From assembly GCA_903926205.1 (NCBI GenBank), contig CAIYID010000057.1:1-64000 (forward strand): a stretch of 64,000 nt of DNA. The letters run 5' to 3'. The notes under the pieces are model-generated. The model saw nothing but the letters and a program-made list of their open reading frames with translations. It was not told where the DNA came from and did not search any database. This DNA comes from an uncultured Bdellovibrionales bacterium. GTDB lineage: Bacteria; Bdellovibrionota; Bdellovibrionia; Bdellovibrionales; Bdellovibrionaceae. Each line of letters begins with the position of its first letter. The first letter of the stretch is position 1. The position numbers and the translations under genes were made by a program. Shown piece after piece: positions 33,730 to 42,369 of the stretch.

Positions 33730-34959
33730 CTACAATATTTTTCCACCGGCTTTTTCTAAGGCTAATTTTATTTGTTGAACATGTTCTTTGTTCGAAGTTT
33801 CCAAAACAAAATCGATGCGAGTTTCACGCAAAAATAGCCCCTGAGAAATTCGATCATGATGCACTTCCAAGACATTGGCACGAAGGTCTGCGATGGCTTT
33901 GGTTAGTCGATTCAAATTTCCAGGAGTATCATCAACAATGACTGATAACTCGACTAGGCGACCTTTCCTGATTTGTCCTTTTTCAATAACTTTAGAAATA
34001 ATATTTAAATCAATATTTCCACCACTCAAAATCACGCAAGATTTTTTTCCAATTTTCAGAGAACGACTCAGCAGGGCCGCGACGCCTACCGCTCCTGATC
34101 CTTCTGTGACAAACTTCGAGCGCTCCAACAAAAGCACAATGGCTTCCGCAATTTCATCGTCACTGACAGTGACCACCTCATCCACCAAGCGAGAAATATA
34201 ATTTTTAAACATAAATTCACTCGGCTTTTTTATGGCAATACCATCTGCGATTGTAGAAATCTTTTTTGCGAGTGAAATATCCTGCTTTTGAAACATTTGA
34301 TACATACCGGGCGCCTGTGTGCTCTGCACGCCAATCACGCGGCAGCTGGGCTTTAGTTTTTTTATCGCTGTTGCAATTCCACTGATAAGCCCACCACCTC
34401 CAATCGGCACGACAACAGAATCCAAATCTGGCAAAGCTTCCATCAGTTCCAGACCAATAGTTCCTTGACCGGCAATGATCAGTGGGTCTTCGTAAGGATG
34501 TACAAAATTGTAACCGAAATTTTTCTCAAGTTCTCGTGCCTTCTCATAAGCTTCATCATAAATTTCACCATGCAAAACCACTTCGGCTCCGTAGTCCCTG
34601 GTGGCTTCTACTTTAATCAAAGGTGCGGTGATAGGCATGACGATAGTTGCCGCGACTCCGGCTTTCTTTGCGCTGAAGGCCACCCCTTGCGCATGATTTC
34701 CCGCAGAGCAAGCCACCACACCTTTTTTCTTTTCGGCCTCATTAAGATGAATGATCTTATTGTAAGCTCCACGAAGCTTAAAGCTTCCAGTGAATTGCTG
34801 GTTTTCAGCTTTTAAGAAAACCTCTGCACCAAGAGTTTGAGAAAGAGAAAAACTTTTCTCGGTTTCGGTTTCTCGAATAACGCCTTTAATGCTTTTTCTA
34901 GCGTTTTCGATGTCCTCGATACTGATAATTTTGCTGGCAGGTTTTGTTGTTGAATTCAT
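33730..34959 (-). CDS. ilvA: Threonine dehydratase (ammonia-lyase) with ACT domain
   Basis: The 409-residue PLP enzyme carries the catalytic Lys in SFKLRGAYNK (Lys61), the SAGNHAQGVAF segment, and the phosphate-binding loop IGGGGLISG. A C-terminal ACT-type domain (about 330-409; VELSVIVDDTPGNLNRLTKA) gives feedback control, probably by isoleucine or valine. It forms 2-oxobutanoate from threonine. The ATG at 34959 has an AGGA site; a longer start at 34971 adds four residues. The 5' end overlaps the zinc-ribbon gene by 62 nt in another frame. Confidence 0.95.
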   Translation of the reverse strand: MNSTTKPASKIISIEDIENARKSIKGVIRETETEKSFSLSQTLGAEVFLKAENQQFTGSFKLRGAYNKIIHLNEAEKKKGVVACSAGNHAQGVAFSAKKAGVAATIVMPITAPLIKVEATRDYGAEVVLHGEIYDEAYEKARELEKNFGYNFVHPYEDPLIIAGQGTIGLELMEALPDLDSVVVPIGGGGLISGIATAIKKLKPSCRVIGVQSTQAPGMYQMFQKQDISLAKKISTIADGIAIKKPSEFMFKNYISRLVDEVVTVSDDEIAEAIVLLLERSKFVTEGSGAVGVAALLSRSLKIGKKSCVILSGGNIDLNIISKVIEKGQIRKGRLVELSVIVDDTPGNLNRLTKAIADLRANVLEVHHDRISQGLFLRETRIDFVLETSNKEHVQQIKLALEKAGGKIL

Positions 34960-35221
34960 TATTTTCCTCATCTGTCCAATAAGTGCTAAGACCCCAAATC
35001 GGATTGATGATGGGTGAAATCTTCACTGCACTCAAGAACGGCCCCGATTCAGATAGCCCTTCAAGACTACTTTCATCGAAGAAGTAAAAGGGTGCAAGAT
35101 GCTTCCCACAATGGCAACAATGAATGTTTACAGATCCCTCTAACTCGCAAACTGTCCCACAGACATGACAACGTCGAATATGAGTGACCGTTTCTTTCGG
35201 TCTTATTTTTCGAGCTGGCAT
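34898..35221 (-). CDS. Small zinc-ribbon protein
   Basis: This 107-residue protein has two CxxC knuckles (RCHVCGTVC at about 17-25, HCCHCGKH at about 34-41), forming a zinc ribbon. PFYFFDESS and PIWGLSTYW follow. Its last 20 codons overlap the start of the ilvA gene in another frame, and that tail (NNEFNNKTCQQNYQYRGHRKR region) looks like low-quality extension. The gene may have lost its old stop and read on to the next one. The zinc ribbon itself appears real. It could bind nucleic acid or act as an accessory of other enzymes. Confidence 0.75.
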   Translation of the reverse strand: MPARKIRPKETVTHIRRCHVCGTVCELEGSVNIHCCHCGKHLAPFYFFDESSLEGLSESGPFLSAVKISPIINPIWGLSTYWTDEENNEFNNKTCQQNYQYRGHRKR

Positions 35222-35455
35222 AATAGAACCATACTAACCTAGACCTTCAAAAATAACCACTGTCCAAAAAATGTAACTGTCTAAAATTACTAATATTTAC
35301 ATATAATGACTTGACGCATTATTTGTTAAATGAAGAGCTTCCAAGCTGTTAGAGAGCTGCCGATTTTTGCCCGATTTTTTTTACTTAATATGACCAAATG
35401 CATTCTGTCCAAATATTTTACGCTCCAGACGGACACAGACTGATACCATAAAAAA

Positions 35456-36181
35456 ATGAATTCAATACATCGAAAAAAAGTAGCCTTTATCGTTAGCTCT
35501 ATTGGCTTTCATTGGGAGGAACTCGCCGCCGCTTATCAATTTCTTATTCACGCTGGAGTCGAGGTGAATTTTTTCACCCCTTCAGGAAAAATTCCCGTGG
35601 CCGATTCTAAATCTTTAGTGCCGAGAAAATATTTTTCTCTTCTAGGAATTGGAGCACCATTAAACATTGCTCCTCTCTCTGAATTTGGAAAAAGTCTTTG
35701 GGAAAATTTGAGAAAATTCCGTTCTATCGTGGAAATGAATACGGCGGAATACGCGGGACTCTATTTACCCGGAGGACATGGTTGCCTTTTTGATGTCAAC
35801 ACAAACTCCGCTGTACAAAATCGGATTTTAGAATTTTATCAAGCAGGAAAACCTTTGGCCGCGGTTTGCCACGCGACAAGTGCCTTTGCCTTCATAAAAA
35901 AACATAATCTCTTCATTGTCGAAGGAAAATCTCTTACCGGATTTCCCGAGTTGATGGATGATCTCCTGATTCAATTTAATGGAATTGATCCTCAATTCTT
36001 ACCGATTCCATTTTCCAATGACGGAAAACTCATTTCCTCTCATGCGAAGAATCCAATCGAACAAAGACTACAAGCTTTTTTTAATCCAAAGTTTTACGTT
36101 GTTGATTTGCCCTTTATTACAGGAGTAGGACCTAAAGCCGCTAGTTCTGTCGCACAAAAATTATCTGAAAATTTGAAATAG
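35456..36181 (+). CDS. DJ-1/PfpI-superfamily protein (Hsp31-like)
   Basis: The 241-residue protein has the class I amidotransferase-like fold. GLYLPGGHGCLFD is the turn with an active-site-type Glu/His region, and AVCHATSAFAFIK contains the nucleophile Cys of the GxxCH elbow. The family includes glyoxalase III, deglycase and chaperone proteins. The size and the GGHG motif fit Hsp31/HchA-like types. There is no obvious Shine-Dalgarno. It is convergent with the CFI-box gene, with a terminator between. Confidence 0.88.
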   Translation: MNSIHRKKVAFIVSSIGFHWEELAAAYQFLIHAGVEVNFFTPSGKIPVADSKSLVPRKYFSLLGIGAPLNIAPLSEFGKSLWENLRKFRSIVEMNTAEYAGLYLPGGHGCLFDVNTNSAVQNRILEFYQAGKPLAAVCHATSAFAFIKKHNLFIVEGKSLTGFPELMDDLLIQFNGIDPQFLPIPFSNDGKLISSHAKNPIEQRLQAFFNPKFYVVDLPFITGVGPKAASSVAQKLSENLK

Positions 36182-36191
36182 CTAATGAATA

Positions 36192-36222
36192 AATGAATTT
36201 TTTTAACTCGCAAAAATTCATT
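36192..36222. terminator. Bidirectional terminator between convergent genes
   Basis: A perfect 11-bp stem (AATGAATTTTT / AAAAATTCATT) with a 9-nt loop lies between the stops at 36181 and 36223. T tracts occur on both strands, so it should serve both genes. Confidence 0.65.
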
Positions 36223-37053
36223 CTAATTCGGCAAAAGTGCAATGAGCCAATCAAGGAAAATTCTTGAAAACTTTCTTGCTCCGGGGATTTTCCTTAAAAC
36301 CTTCACAAGCATCGGACTCAATAAATAATAAGCACTGATGAAAGTTCTTCCGAAGCCGCTCTGGATTAGCACTGTATCTCTGAAATTTCTGAGAGCCTTC
36401 ACTTGGGAATGATCAGCTGATTCATAGGCAAAAGTTGCGACATAACAGCCTCGATCATTGCGAAAATCTTTTTGTAATCGTTTAAAAAATTTTTTATTTT
36501 TTGCTTTTTTCTGATATTGGCGAGCTCGATCGCTCAAGGTTTTACGTAAGGGTGATACCTTCACGAGCTCCAACATTTTATCAGCAGCGGCACGTTGTGC
36601 GGCTTCGTTGAGTCCATCATTGCAAATAATCAAGTCCCAAAGTACTAAACAATAAACTGGCAATTCTTCAGACTTTCCTGCGCCAGCAAAGGATTGGCTT
36701 GAAATCGAGGCCGACGGCACACCCAGAACTTGCTCTATTATTTTCAAATATTCTTCATACTTCGGTAACGCCTGCGAATAGGCTTCACTCTTCATCAAAC
36801 CAAGCGCTTCTTTAATCAAATCAAGTCTTTTGTTCCATAACTGCATTCTGACAATGTCGGCCGCGCTCATGCGATTTTGAATCAAAGATAAATCATGAAT
36901 GGAGTCTTCAAAATTTTGCAAACAGGTTGAGCAAACCTTTTTAAAAAGTCCGTCAGAGCTTTGATGCAAAAGCAAAAAATTCTGAAGCTCAACCTTCACA
37001 TCCATCAAACCAGGACTAGGCGTATGACAACGAGGACAATTGATTAAATCCAT
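36223..37053 (-). CDS. Zinc-finger and CFI-box domain protein
   Basis: This 276-residue protein has an N-terminal CPRCH and CSTC pair (residues 6-9 and 41-44) that could bind zinc. A helical middle with TPR-like periodicity follows. The C-terminal part (about 205-276) matches the CFI-box: GCYVATFAYES, then ALRNFRDTVLIQSGFGRTFI and a hydrophobic end. In the usual motif the start is CFIATAAYGS; here Cys-Tyr-Val replaces Cys-Phe-Ile. The CFI box is known as a domain often at the C terminus of bacterial proteins with unclear role, possibly membrane-linked. No neighbour gives a clue. Confidence 0.82.
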   Translation of the reverse strand: MDLINCPRCHTPSPGLMDVKVELQNFLLLHQSSDGLFKKVCSTCLQNFEDSIHDLSLIQNRMSAADIVRMQLWNKRLDLIKEALGLMKSEAYSQALPKYEEYLKIIEQVLGVPSASISSQSFAGAGKSEELPVYCLVLWDLIICNDGLNEAAQRAAADKMLELVKVSPLRKTLSDRARQYQKKAKNKKFFKRLQKDFRNDRGCYVATFAYESADHSQVKALRNFRDTVLIQSGFGRTFISAYYLLSPMLVKVLRKIPGARKFSRIFLDWLIALLPN

Positions 37054-37284
37054 TCACTGTTAAGTATCTGAACTCTCTTCCACTCTGTCACCGACGAATA
37101 TATCAGTGTCCAGTAACTGGTGCTAAAATGGCTAAAAAATGAACGGCAAAGTGCTGTACAGGTGGGAAGTTTTTACACCAAGGTCCGTCTTTCAAGGGCT
37201 TATCTCGACTCAGTAAGACTTTAGGGACCAAGCTTTTGGTCTAAAATCTGCATAGGAAAAGCTACTTTCTCGGGGGGTGAGAAC

Positions 37285-37506
37285 ATGGCAGCGAAATATG
37301 AGGCACTTAGGTTACTACTTGCAGGAACTGCTTTAATTCTTACGGCAATGCTAACTTCGCCACAATTGACTCCACAGGAACCATCTTCCTTGAAGCGCCC
37401 ACTATTGGCGGCAAACTCTGCCGAGGCCAAACGTGTATTGACCCAGAATCATCCAAAAAAATTCAGATTAGGTTGGTCCTTAGCAAGTAATCACGATCGC
37501 AAATAA
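37285..37506 (+). CDS. Possible small membrane protein
   Basis: The 73-residue frame begins with ATG about 7 nt after GGGGGTGAG. It has one hydrophobic helix (LLLAGTALILTAML) followed by a Pro- and Lys-rich tail. It ends inside the 3' end of tpiA on the other strand (16-nt overlap). The region 37054-37490 is otherwise empty apart from a small GACCAA-GCTT-TTGGTC hairpin at 37226-37241 just upstream. It could be real, but it is short and has no known relative to my eye. Confidence 0.4.
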   Translation: MAAKYEALRLLLAGTALILTAMLTSPQLTPQEPSSLKRPLLAANSAEAKRVLTQNHPKKFRLGWSLASNHDRK

Positions 37507-38270
37507 ATTTGTGAATATGATTCGGGATCCAGAGACGCTCCGCCAATTAAAAATCCGTCAACATGAGGAATTTTTGTGAGCTCCTGTGTGTTTTCTGGTT
37601 TGACACTACCACCATAAAGTATCGGTAGACGGTCTGAGAATCCTAGCTCCAATAAAGTTGCATGAACAAATTGATGAGTTTCCTTCACTTGATCGACGGA
37701 AGCCACTTTTCCAGTTCCGATCGCCCAAACAGGTTCATAGGCAATGACCAAAGCTTTTTGCTGGTCAGCTTGAGATAAACTTTTCTGCAATTGCTCTTTC
37801 AAAACTAAATTTGTTTTTCCAGATTCACGCTCTGACAAAGTTTCACCAATACAAAGTAAGGCTTGCAGACCGAGACTTTGAACAAGAGCCAACTTCTGGG
37901 CAATGAACTCATTCGATTCATGAAAAAGGGTGCGCCGCTCACTATGTCCTAAAAGAACCCAGGCTCCACCCATGTCTTTCACTACCTGAGCCGAAATTTC
38001 GCCAGTGAAAGCCCCTTTGCCTTCTGAGTAACAATTCTGACTTCCCCACTCCCAGTCGGTACCCGCTACCGCTTGTGCCACGGACTCAAAGCAGGTTGAA
38101 GAGGGAAAAATAACCAGCTTTTTTTGCTGTGAATTATTCTTTCCACTGTTTTTTTCATTTGTACTATGACCTGCCCCGGTCGCTGAAAGCTTTTCTTTTA
38201 ATGAAGTGAAAAACAGTCGAGCCTCGAGTGGATTTTTCTGTAATTTCCAATTTGCTGCAATGATTTTCAC
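37491..38270 (-). CDS. tpiA: Triose-phosphate isomerase
   Basis: The protein has 259 residues and carries NWKL (Lys9), GHSERR (catalytic His), and the catalytic Glu in AYEPVWAIGTG, plus YGGSVKPEN. It interconverts dihydroxyacetone phosphate and glyceraldehyde 3-phosphate. The start is a GTG with a GAGGTG site. There is a hydrophilic insert of about 20 residues (31-50, rich in Ser, Asn and Lys) after the first helix, not seen in typical TIMs. It follows pgk with a 12-nt gap. Confidence 0.97.
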   Translation of the reverse strand: MKIIAANWKLQKNPLEARLFFTSLKEKLSATGAGHSTNEKNSGKNNSQQKKLVIFPSSTCFESVAQAVAGTDWEWGSQNCYSEGKGAFTGEISAQVVKDMGGAWVLLGHSERRTLFHESNEFIAQKLALVQSLGLQALLCIGETLSERESGKTNLVLKEQLQKSLSQADQQKALVIAYEPVWAIGTGKVASVDQVKETHQFVHATLLELGFSDRLPILYGGSVKPENTQELTKIPHVDGFLIGGASLDPESYSQIYLRS

Positions 38271-38282
38271 TTCACACCTCTT

Positions 38283-39497
38283 TTAAATGCTTGGAGTTCT
38301 GACTTTTGTTCGAAGGACTTCCAAACCTGGTAATTTCATTCCTTGCAAATACTCTAAACTTGCACCACCACCAGTGGAAATATGAGTCATCTTATTCGCA
38401 TAACCAGAAGCTTCTACTGCCGCTGCAGAATCGCCTCCTCCAACAATTGTCATGCCCGTATTTTCAGAGAGTGCTTTCGCAATCGCAAAGGTTCCTTGAC
38501 TGAAAGCCGGCGTTTCAAAAACACCCATAGGACCATTCCAGAAAATAGTTTGAGCTTCTTTAATTGCCGCGCAATAATTTTTAATGGTCTGAGGTCCGAT
38601 ATCAACGCCCATCATGCCCTCAGCAATTGTTCCATCTTTTGTGATTTCACCCTTGCCGCTCGCAATGTCTGTTGTCACAAAATGATCCACAGGTAAAAAT
38701 AAATTCTTTTTACGTGCTTCCATCCGCGCAATCATTTCCCGTGTATAGTTAAGCTTGTCCGTCTCCACCAAAGAGCGACCAACAGGTTTCCCTTGGGCCT
38801 TCAAAAAAGTGTAGGCCATGGCTCCACCAATGATAAAACCATCGACGATATCAATGAGTTTTTCAATCACACCAATTTTATCACTCACCTTGGAACCGCC
38901 CAAGATCGCCAAATAAGGCTTCTTAGGATTTTCCAAAAGCTGATCCAGCATATGAATTTCTTTTTCGATCAAAAAGCCAACACCGCGATCTTTTACCATT
39001 TCAGGCAAAGCCGAAATTGAAGTGTGGGCACGATGACTCGAGCCGAAAGCATCATTGATGTATACTTGTGTGTAACCAGCCAAAATCGTCGCGAACTCTA
39101 TATCATTTTTTGTTTCACCGGGTTCAAAGCGGATATTTTCGAGCAAAATCGCCTGATTCTTTTTAAGAACTTTGATCAAAGATTTGATTGCATCCGACTT
39201 AGGGTCATCAAAGAGAATCACTTCAAGGCCAAGTAACTCCGATAAGCGATGGGCCACGGGCTCCAATGAGTATTGTTTATCCGCAGCACTTTTTGGCCGA
39301 CCCAAATGAGAGGCCATCACAATTCTTGCCCCTTTTTCCATGGCATATTTAATTGTGGGCAAGCTCTCGCGAATTCGTGTTTCGTCAGTGATCTTGCCGT
39401 GCTCGATAGGGACATTTAAGTCCAATCGTAAAAACAAAACTTTATCTGCCAATTCGAAATCTCGAATTGTTTTTATTCCTTTTAATCCGGAAGACAT
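38283..39497 (-). CDS. pgk: Phosphoglycerate kinase
   Basis: The protein has 404 residues and the normal two-domain form: RLDLNVPIEHGKITDETRIR near the N terminus, ASHLGRPK, a GGSKVSDKIGVI central motif, and GGGDSAAAVE with STGGGASLEYL at the nucleotide site. It makes ATP and 3-phosphoglycerate from 1,3-bisphosphoglycerate. Its ATG overlaps the gap stop by one base (TAATG), so translation is coupled. Confidence 0.98.
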   Translation of the reverse strand: MSSGLKGIKTIRDFELADKVLFLRLDLNVPIEHGKITDETRIRESLPTIKYAMEKGARIVMASHLGRPKSAADKQYSLEPVAHRLSELLGLEVILFDDPKSDAIKSLIKVLKKNQAILLENIRFEPGETKNDIEFATILAGYTQVYINDAFGSSHRAHTSISALPEMVKDRGVGFLIEKEIHMLDQLLENPKKPYLAILGGSKVSDKIGVIEKLIDIVDGFIIGGAMAYTFLKAQGKPVGRSLVETDKLNYTREMIARMEARKKNLFLPVDHFVTTDIASGKGEITKDGTIAEGMMGVDIGPQTIKNYCAAIKEAQTIFWNGPMGVFETPAFSQGTFAIAKALSENTGMTIVGGGDSAAAVEASGYANKMTHISTGGGASLEYLQGMKLPGLEVLRTKVRTPSI

Positions 39498-40501
39498 TAG
39501 AGACCTTTCTCTGCCATATATTTAGCAAGATCATTCATGCGATGAGAGAAACCAGTTTCATTATCGTACCATGACAAAACCTTCGCCATTTTTGAACCAA
39601 CAACCATTGTTGATGGCAGATCGATAATAGAACTGAATTTATTTCCATTGAAGTCACTAGAAACCAATTCATTTTTTTCAACTGACAGAACACCCTTCAA
39701 TCCTTGCTCTGAAGCCTGAGTCAAAGCTTGATTGATTGATTCTTTAGTCATGTCTTTTGCAGAGTTAAAAGTGAAATCAACCAAACTCACATTCGGAGTT
39801 GGCACACGCACAGAAATTCCATCAATTTTTCCTTTCAGCTCTGGTAAAACTAAGCCGACCGCTTTTGCCGCACCGGTTGAAGTTGGAATCATATTTGTCG
39901 CCGCTGCACGCGCACGACGTGGATCACTATGAACATTATCTAGCACTCGTTGATCATTGGTGTATGAGTGAATCGTCATCATCGTTCCACTCACAATACC
40001 AAAATTCTCATGAAGAACTTTTGCCATAGGAGCCAAACAATTAGTGGTGCAAGAAGCATTTGAAACCACATAATGCTTTGAAGGATCATATTGCGTGTGA
40101 TTCACGCCATAAACGAAAGTCGCATCGGCACCATCCGCAGGAGCAGAGACCATCACTCGTTTTGCGCCACCTTTTAGATGCGCCATAAAATCTTCTTTTT
40201 TCTTGAAGGCGCCACTGCATTCAAGCACAAGGTCGGCGCCCCAGGTTTTCCAAGGAATTTCAGCCGGGCTTTTTATTTTTGTAACAGGAATTTTTTTACC
40301 GTTAATAATTAAATTGGTTTCATCATGAGAAACCTCGGCATCAAATATACCGTGAGTGCTATCATATTTCAAAAGGTGTGCAAGTCCTTCTATGCTGTCC
40401 AAGGTGTTGATCCCCACAACCTCGAGTTGATCGTGTGCTGCGCGAAAAAGAACTCGACCGATACGTCCAAAGCCGTTAATACCAACGCGAACTTTTGCCA
40501 T
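39497..40501 (-). CDS. gapA: Glyceraldehyde-3-phosphate dehydrogenase
   Basis: The protein has 334 residues with the NAD-binding NGFGRIGR, the catalytic SNASCTTNCLAP (Cys about 150) and the C-terminal SWYDNETGFSHR. It converts glyceraldehyde 3-phosphate to 1,3-bisphosphoglycerate. The residue after the second strand (NTLDS) fits an NAD-using, not NADP-using, form. Upstream of the ATG is an AAGGGG site. The tatD stop is 72 nt before it, so the gap-pgk-tpi genes may share a transcript with tmk-holB-tatD or have their own promoter in that gap. Confidence 0.98.
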   Translation of the reverse strand: MAKVRVGINGFGRIGRVLFRAAHDQLEVVGINTLDSIEGLAHLLKYDSTHGIFDAEVSHDETNLIINGKKIPVTKIKSPAEIPWKTWGADLVLECSGAFKKKEDFMAHLKGGAKRVMVSAPADGADATFVYGVNHTQYDPSKHYVVSNASCTTNCLAPMAKVLHENFGIVSGTMMTIHSYTNDQRVLDNVHSDPRRARAAATNMIPTSTGAAKAVGLVLPELKGKIDGISVRVPTPNVSLVDFTFNSAKDMTKESINQALTQASEQGLKGVLSVEKNELVSSDFNGNKFSSIIDLPSTMVVGSKMAKVLSWYDNETGFSHRMNDLAKYMAEKGL

Positions 40502-40573
40502 AATAAAACCCCTTATTGTTCAAATTTATTTTTGAAAGCCCAATGTAGGCCCAACTGTGATGAGGGGCAACTT

Positions 40574-41344
40574 TCAATTTATTTTAGTGAAAAGTTGACG
40601 CGCATTTTCGTTGGTACTTTTTGAAAGAAGTTCCAAGGAAATCCCACGTAACTCAGCGACAAAGGCTGCTGTATGAACCACATAGCTCGGAATGTTCTTC
40701 GAGCCCCGTTTTGGCACCGGCGAAAGAAAAGGTGCGTCAGTCTCCACATGCAAACGATCCAGCGGAACTTTCAGGCAGGTTTGCCGCAAATCCTCTGCAT
40801 TTTTAAAAGTTACAATCCCACTGAAAGAAATATTATAACCAAGGTCCAGACATTTTTCAGCGAGCCAATAAGTCCCGGTAAAACAATGTATCACCCCTCG
40901 AATACGTCCGCGAAACTCATTTAAAATTTCGATCGTGTCAGCTTCCGCATCGCGCGTATGAATTTCCACAGGCAGTTCAAAACGTGCGGCGATCTCAAGC
41001 TGGCGACGAAAGGCCTCTCGCTGCTGATCTTTGGGCGTTTTATTATAATAATAATCCAAACCTATTTCACCGACTGCCACCACTTCTTTTTCAGGCAAAT
41101 GTCTTTCGATGAACGCCGCGACTTCGTCGTTAAACAGATTTCCTTGATGAGGATGCACTCCTAAAGTGCAATAAACATCGGGATAAAGCTTTCTTGCTAC
41201 GTCCAAAACAAATTGATGATCCGAGGGTTCTGTCCCGATAGTAAAAATTTTGGTAACTCCTACAGCTTTGGCGTTTTGCAAAGTGAGTTCAGGAGAACTC
41301 TCCATCATATCTAAATGGGCGTGAATATCGTAAAACTCAATCAT
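40574..41344 (-). CDS. tatD: TatD-family metal-dependent hydrolase
   Basis: The protein is 256 residues from an ATG overlapping the holB stop (ATGA). It carries DIHAHLDM (metal HxH), GEIGLDYYYN (Glu), IHTRDA, HCFTGTYWLAE and the closing ETDAPFLSP (Asp). It is a TIM-barrel metal-dependent DNase/hydrolase. In many bacteria tatD follows holB in the tmk-holB group, as here. Confidence 0.95.
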   Translation of the reverse strand: MIEFYDIHAHLDMMESSPELTLQNAKAVGVTKIFTIGTEPSDHQFVLDVARKLYPDVYCTLGVHPHQGNLFNDEVAAFIERHLPEKEVVAVGEIGLDYYYNKTPKDQQREAFRRQLEIAARFELPVEIHTRDAEADTIEILNEFRGRIRGVIHCFTGTYWLAEKCLDLGYNISFSGIVTFKNAEDLRQTCLKVPLDRLHVETDAPFLSPVPKRGSKNIPSYVVHTAAFVAELRGISLELLSKSTNENARQLFTKIN

Positions 41345-42369
41345 GAGAGCCAAAACTCCTCAAAAGACAATTGGGTGTCTCGGTTGGCATGCAAGGCTCC
41401 CTCAAGACGGAAAATATTTTGTGACATTTTTTGCAATAGTGAAAGCTCTAAGCTCGTCAGTTTTAAAATCAAATCGATCTTGTCGGCATTGATAATTTGA
41501 GAATTCTTTTGAATCTCTTTCGCTGAAGAAGCGAGTACAACTTTGGAAATAATGGCGTCTCGAAGCAGCAAGCCCACGTAGCGGGTTAGACTCAAAGCTC
41601 CGACTCGGTCTTTGATCATATTTTTCCATTCTGGAGTCATAAAAGCTCGGCGATCACTGAGCCACATCTCTAAAAAACGTCCAGCGAAATCTCGAGTCTC
41701 CAACTCATCTGGATCTTGAAAACCCGCCAAACGAGAAAAACTTCCTTGGCAAGCGCGAAGCGCCCACTCTGCGGCGGTTGATTTCGTTTTCATTTCTTCC
41801 AAACTAAGACCGGAAAAGCGCACCACTTGCGCTCGACTTCGCAAGGTCGGCAACACATGTTGGGGTCCCGGCGCGATCAAAAAGAAATAACAATCGGCGG
41901 GTGGCTCTTCCAAAATTTTGAGCAATGTGTTTGCGGCCGTGGGATTCATCAGATGAGCTGAATCAATAATAATGACTCGTGCTTTTGAAATGGCCTGCAA
42001 AGAAAGAAACTCCAAGACCCGGCTTGTCTGTTCGATTTTGATCGTGTTTTTTTCTGGCGCTATTAAAAGCAAAGCCTCGGATTGCGCTTTCGCTATTCGC
42101 AAACAGGGGCCGCAGGAACCGCAACCGCCGAGCTCCCGCTGAGAGACCGGAACCTCGCAAACCAAACTTTGCGCGAGAGCAAGAGCCAGTTTTTTACGAC
42201 CAACGCCATCGGGTCCGACCAATAAAAAAGTCGATGGCAATCGCCCGTGTTTTTGTGCTTGAAAAAGACGTTCTTTGATTTCGTGATGACCGATAATTTG
42301 CTTGAGACCGCAAGGTTCAGTTATTTTACCAGTCACCTTGTTCGCAAGAGAACTTAGAGGCTGAGCCAT
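41341..42369 (-). CDS. holB: DNA polymerase III delta-prime subunit
   Basis: The 342-residue clamp-loader subunit has the zinc-module cysteines GCGSCGPC, the AAA+ core (LVGPDGVGRKKLALALA) and ILEEPPADCYFFLIAP. The P-loop has Arg-Lys at the place of the usual Gly-Lys, which agrees with delta-prime being a non-ATPase. The RSRAQ segment replaces the usual SRC. It overlaps tmk by 16 nt, with its own GAGGGG site 6 nt before the ATG. Confidence 0.95.
   Translation of the reverse strand: MAQPLSSLANKVTGKITEPCGLKQIIGHHEIKERLFQAQKHGRLPSTFLLVGPDGVGRKKLALALAQSLVCEVPVSQRELGGCGSCGPCLRIAKAQSEALLLIAPEKNTIKIEQTSRVLEFLSLQAISKARVIIIDSAHLMNPTAANTLLKILEEPPADCYFFLIAPGPQHVLPTLRSRAQVVRFSGLSLEEMKTKSTAAEWALRACQGSFSRLAGFQDPDELETRDFAGRFLEMWLSDRRAFMTPEWKNMIKDRVGALSLTRYVGLLLRDAIISKVVLASSAKEIQKNSQIINADKIDLILKLTSLELSLLQKMSQNIFRLEGALHANRDTQLSFEEFWLS

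Noticed and set aside
40532-40577. TTGAAAG / CTTTCAA inverted pair between tatD and gapA
   Set aside because: The arms are 7 nt, 32 nt apart, partly in the tatD end, with no T tract. It is too weak to call a terminator or operator.
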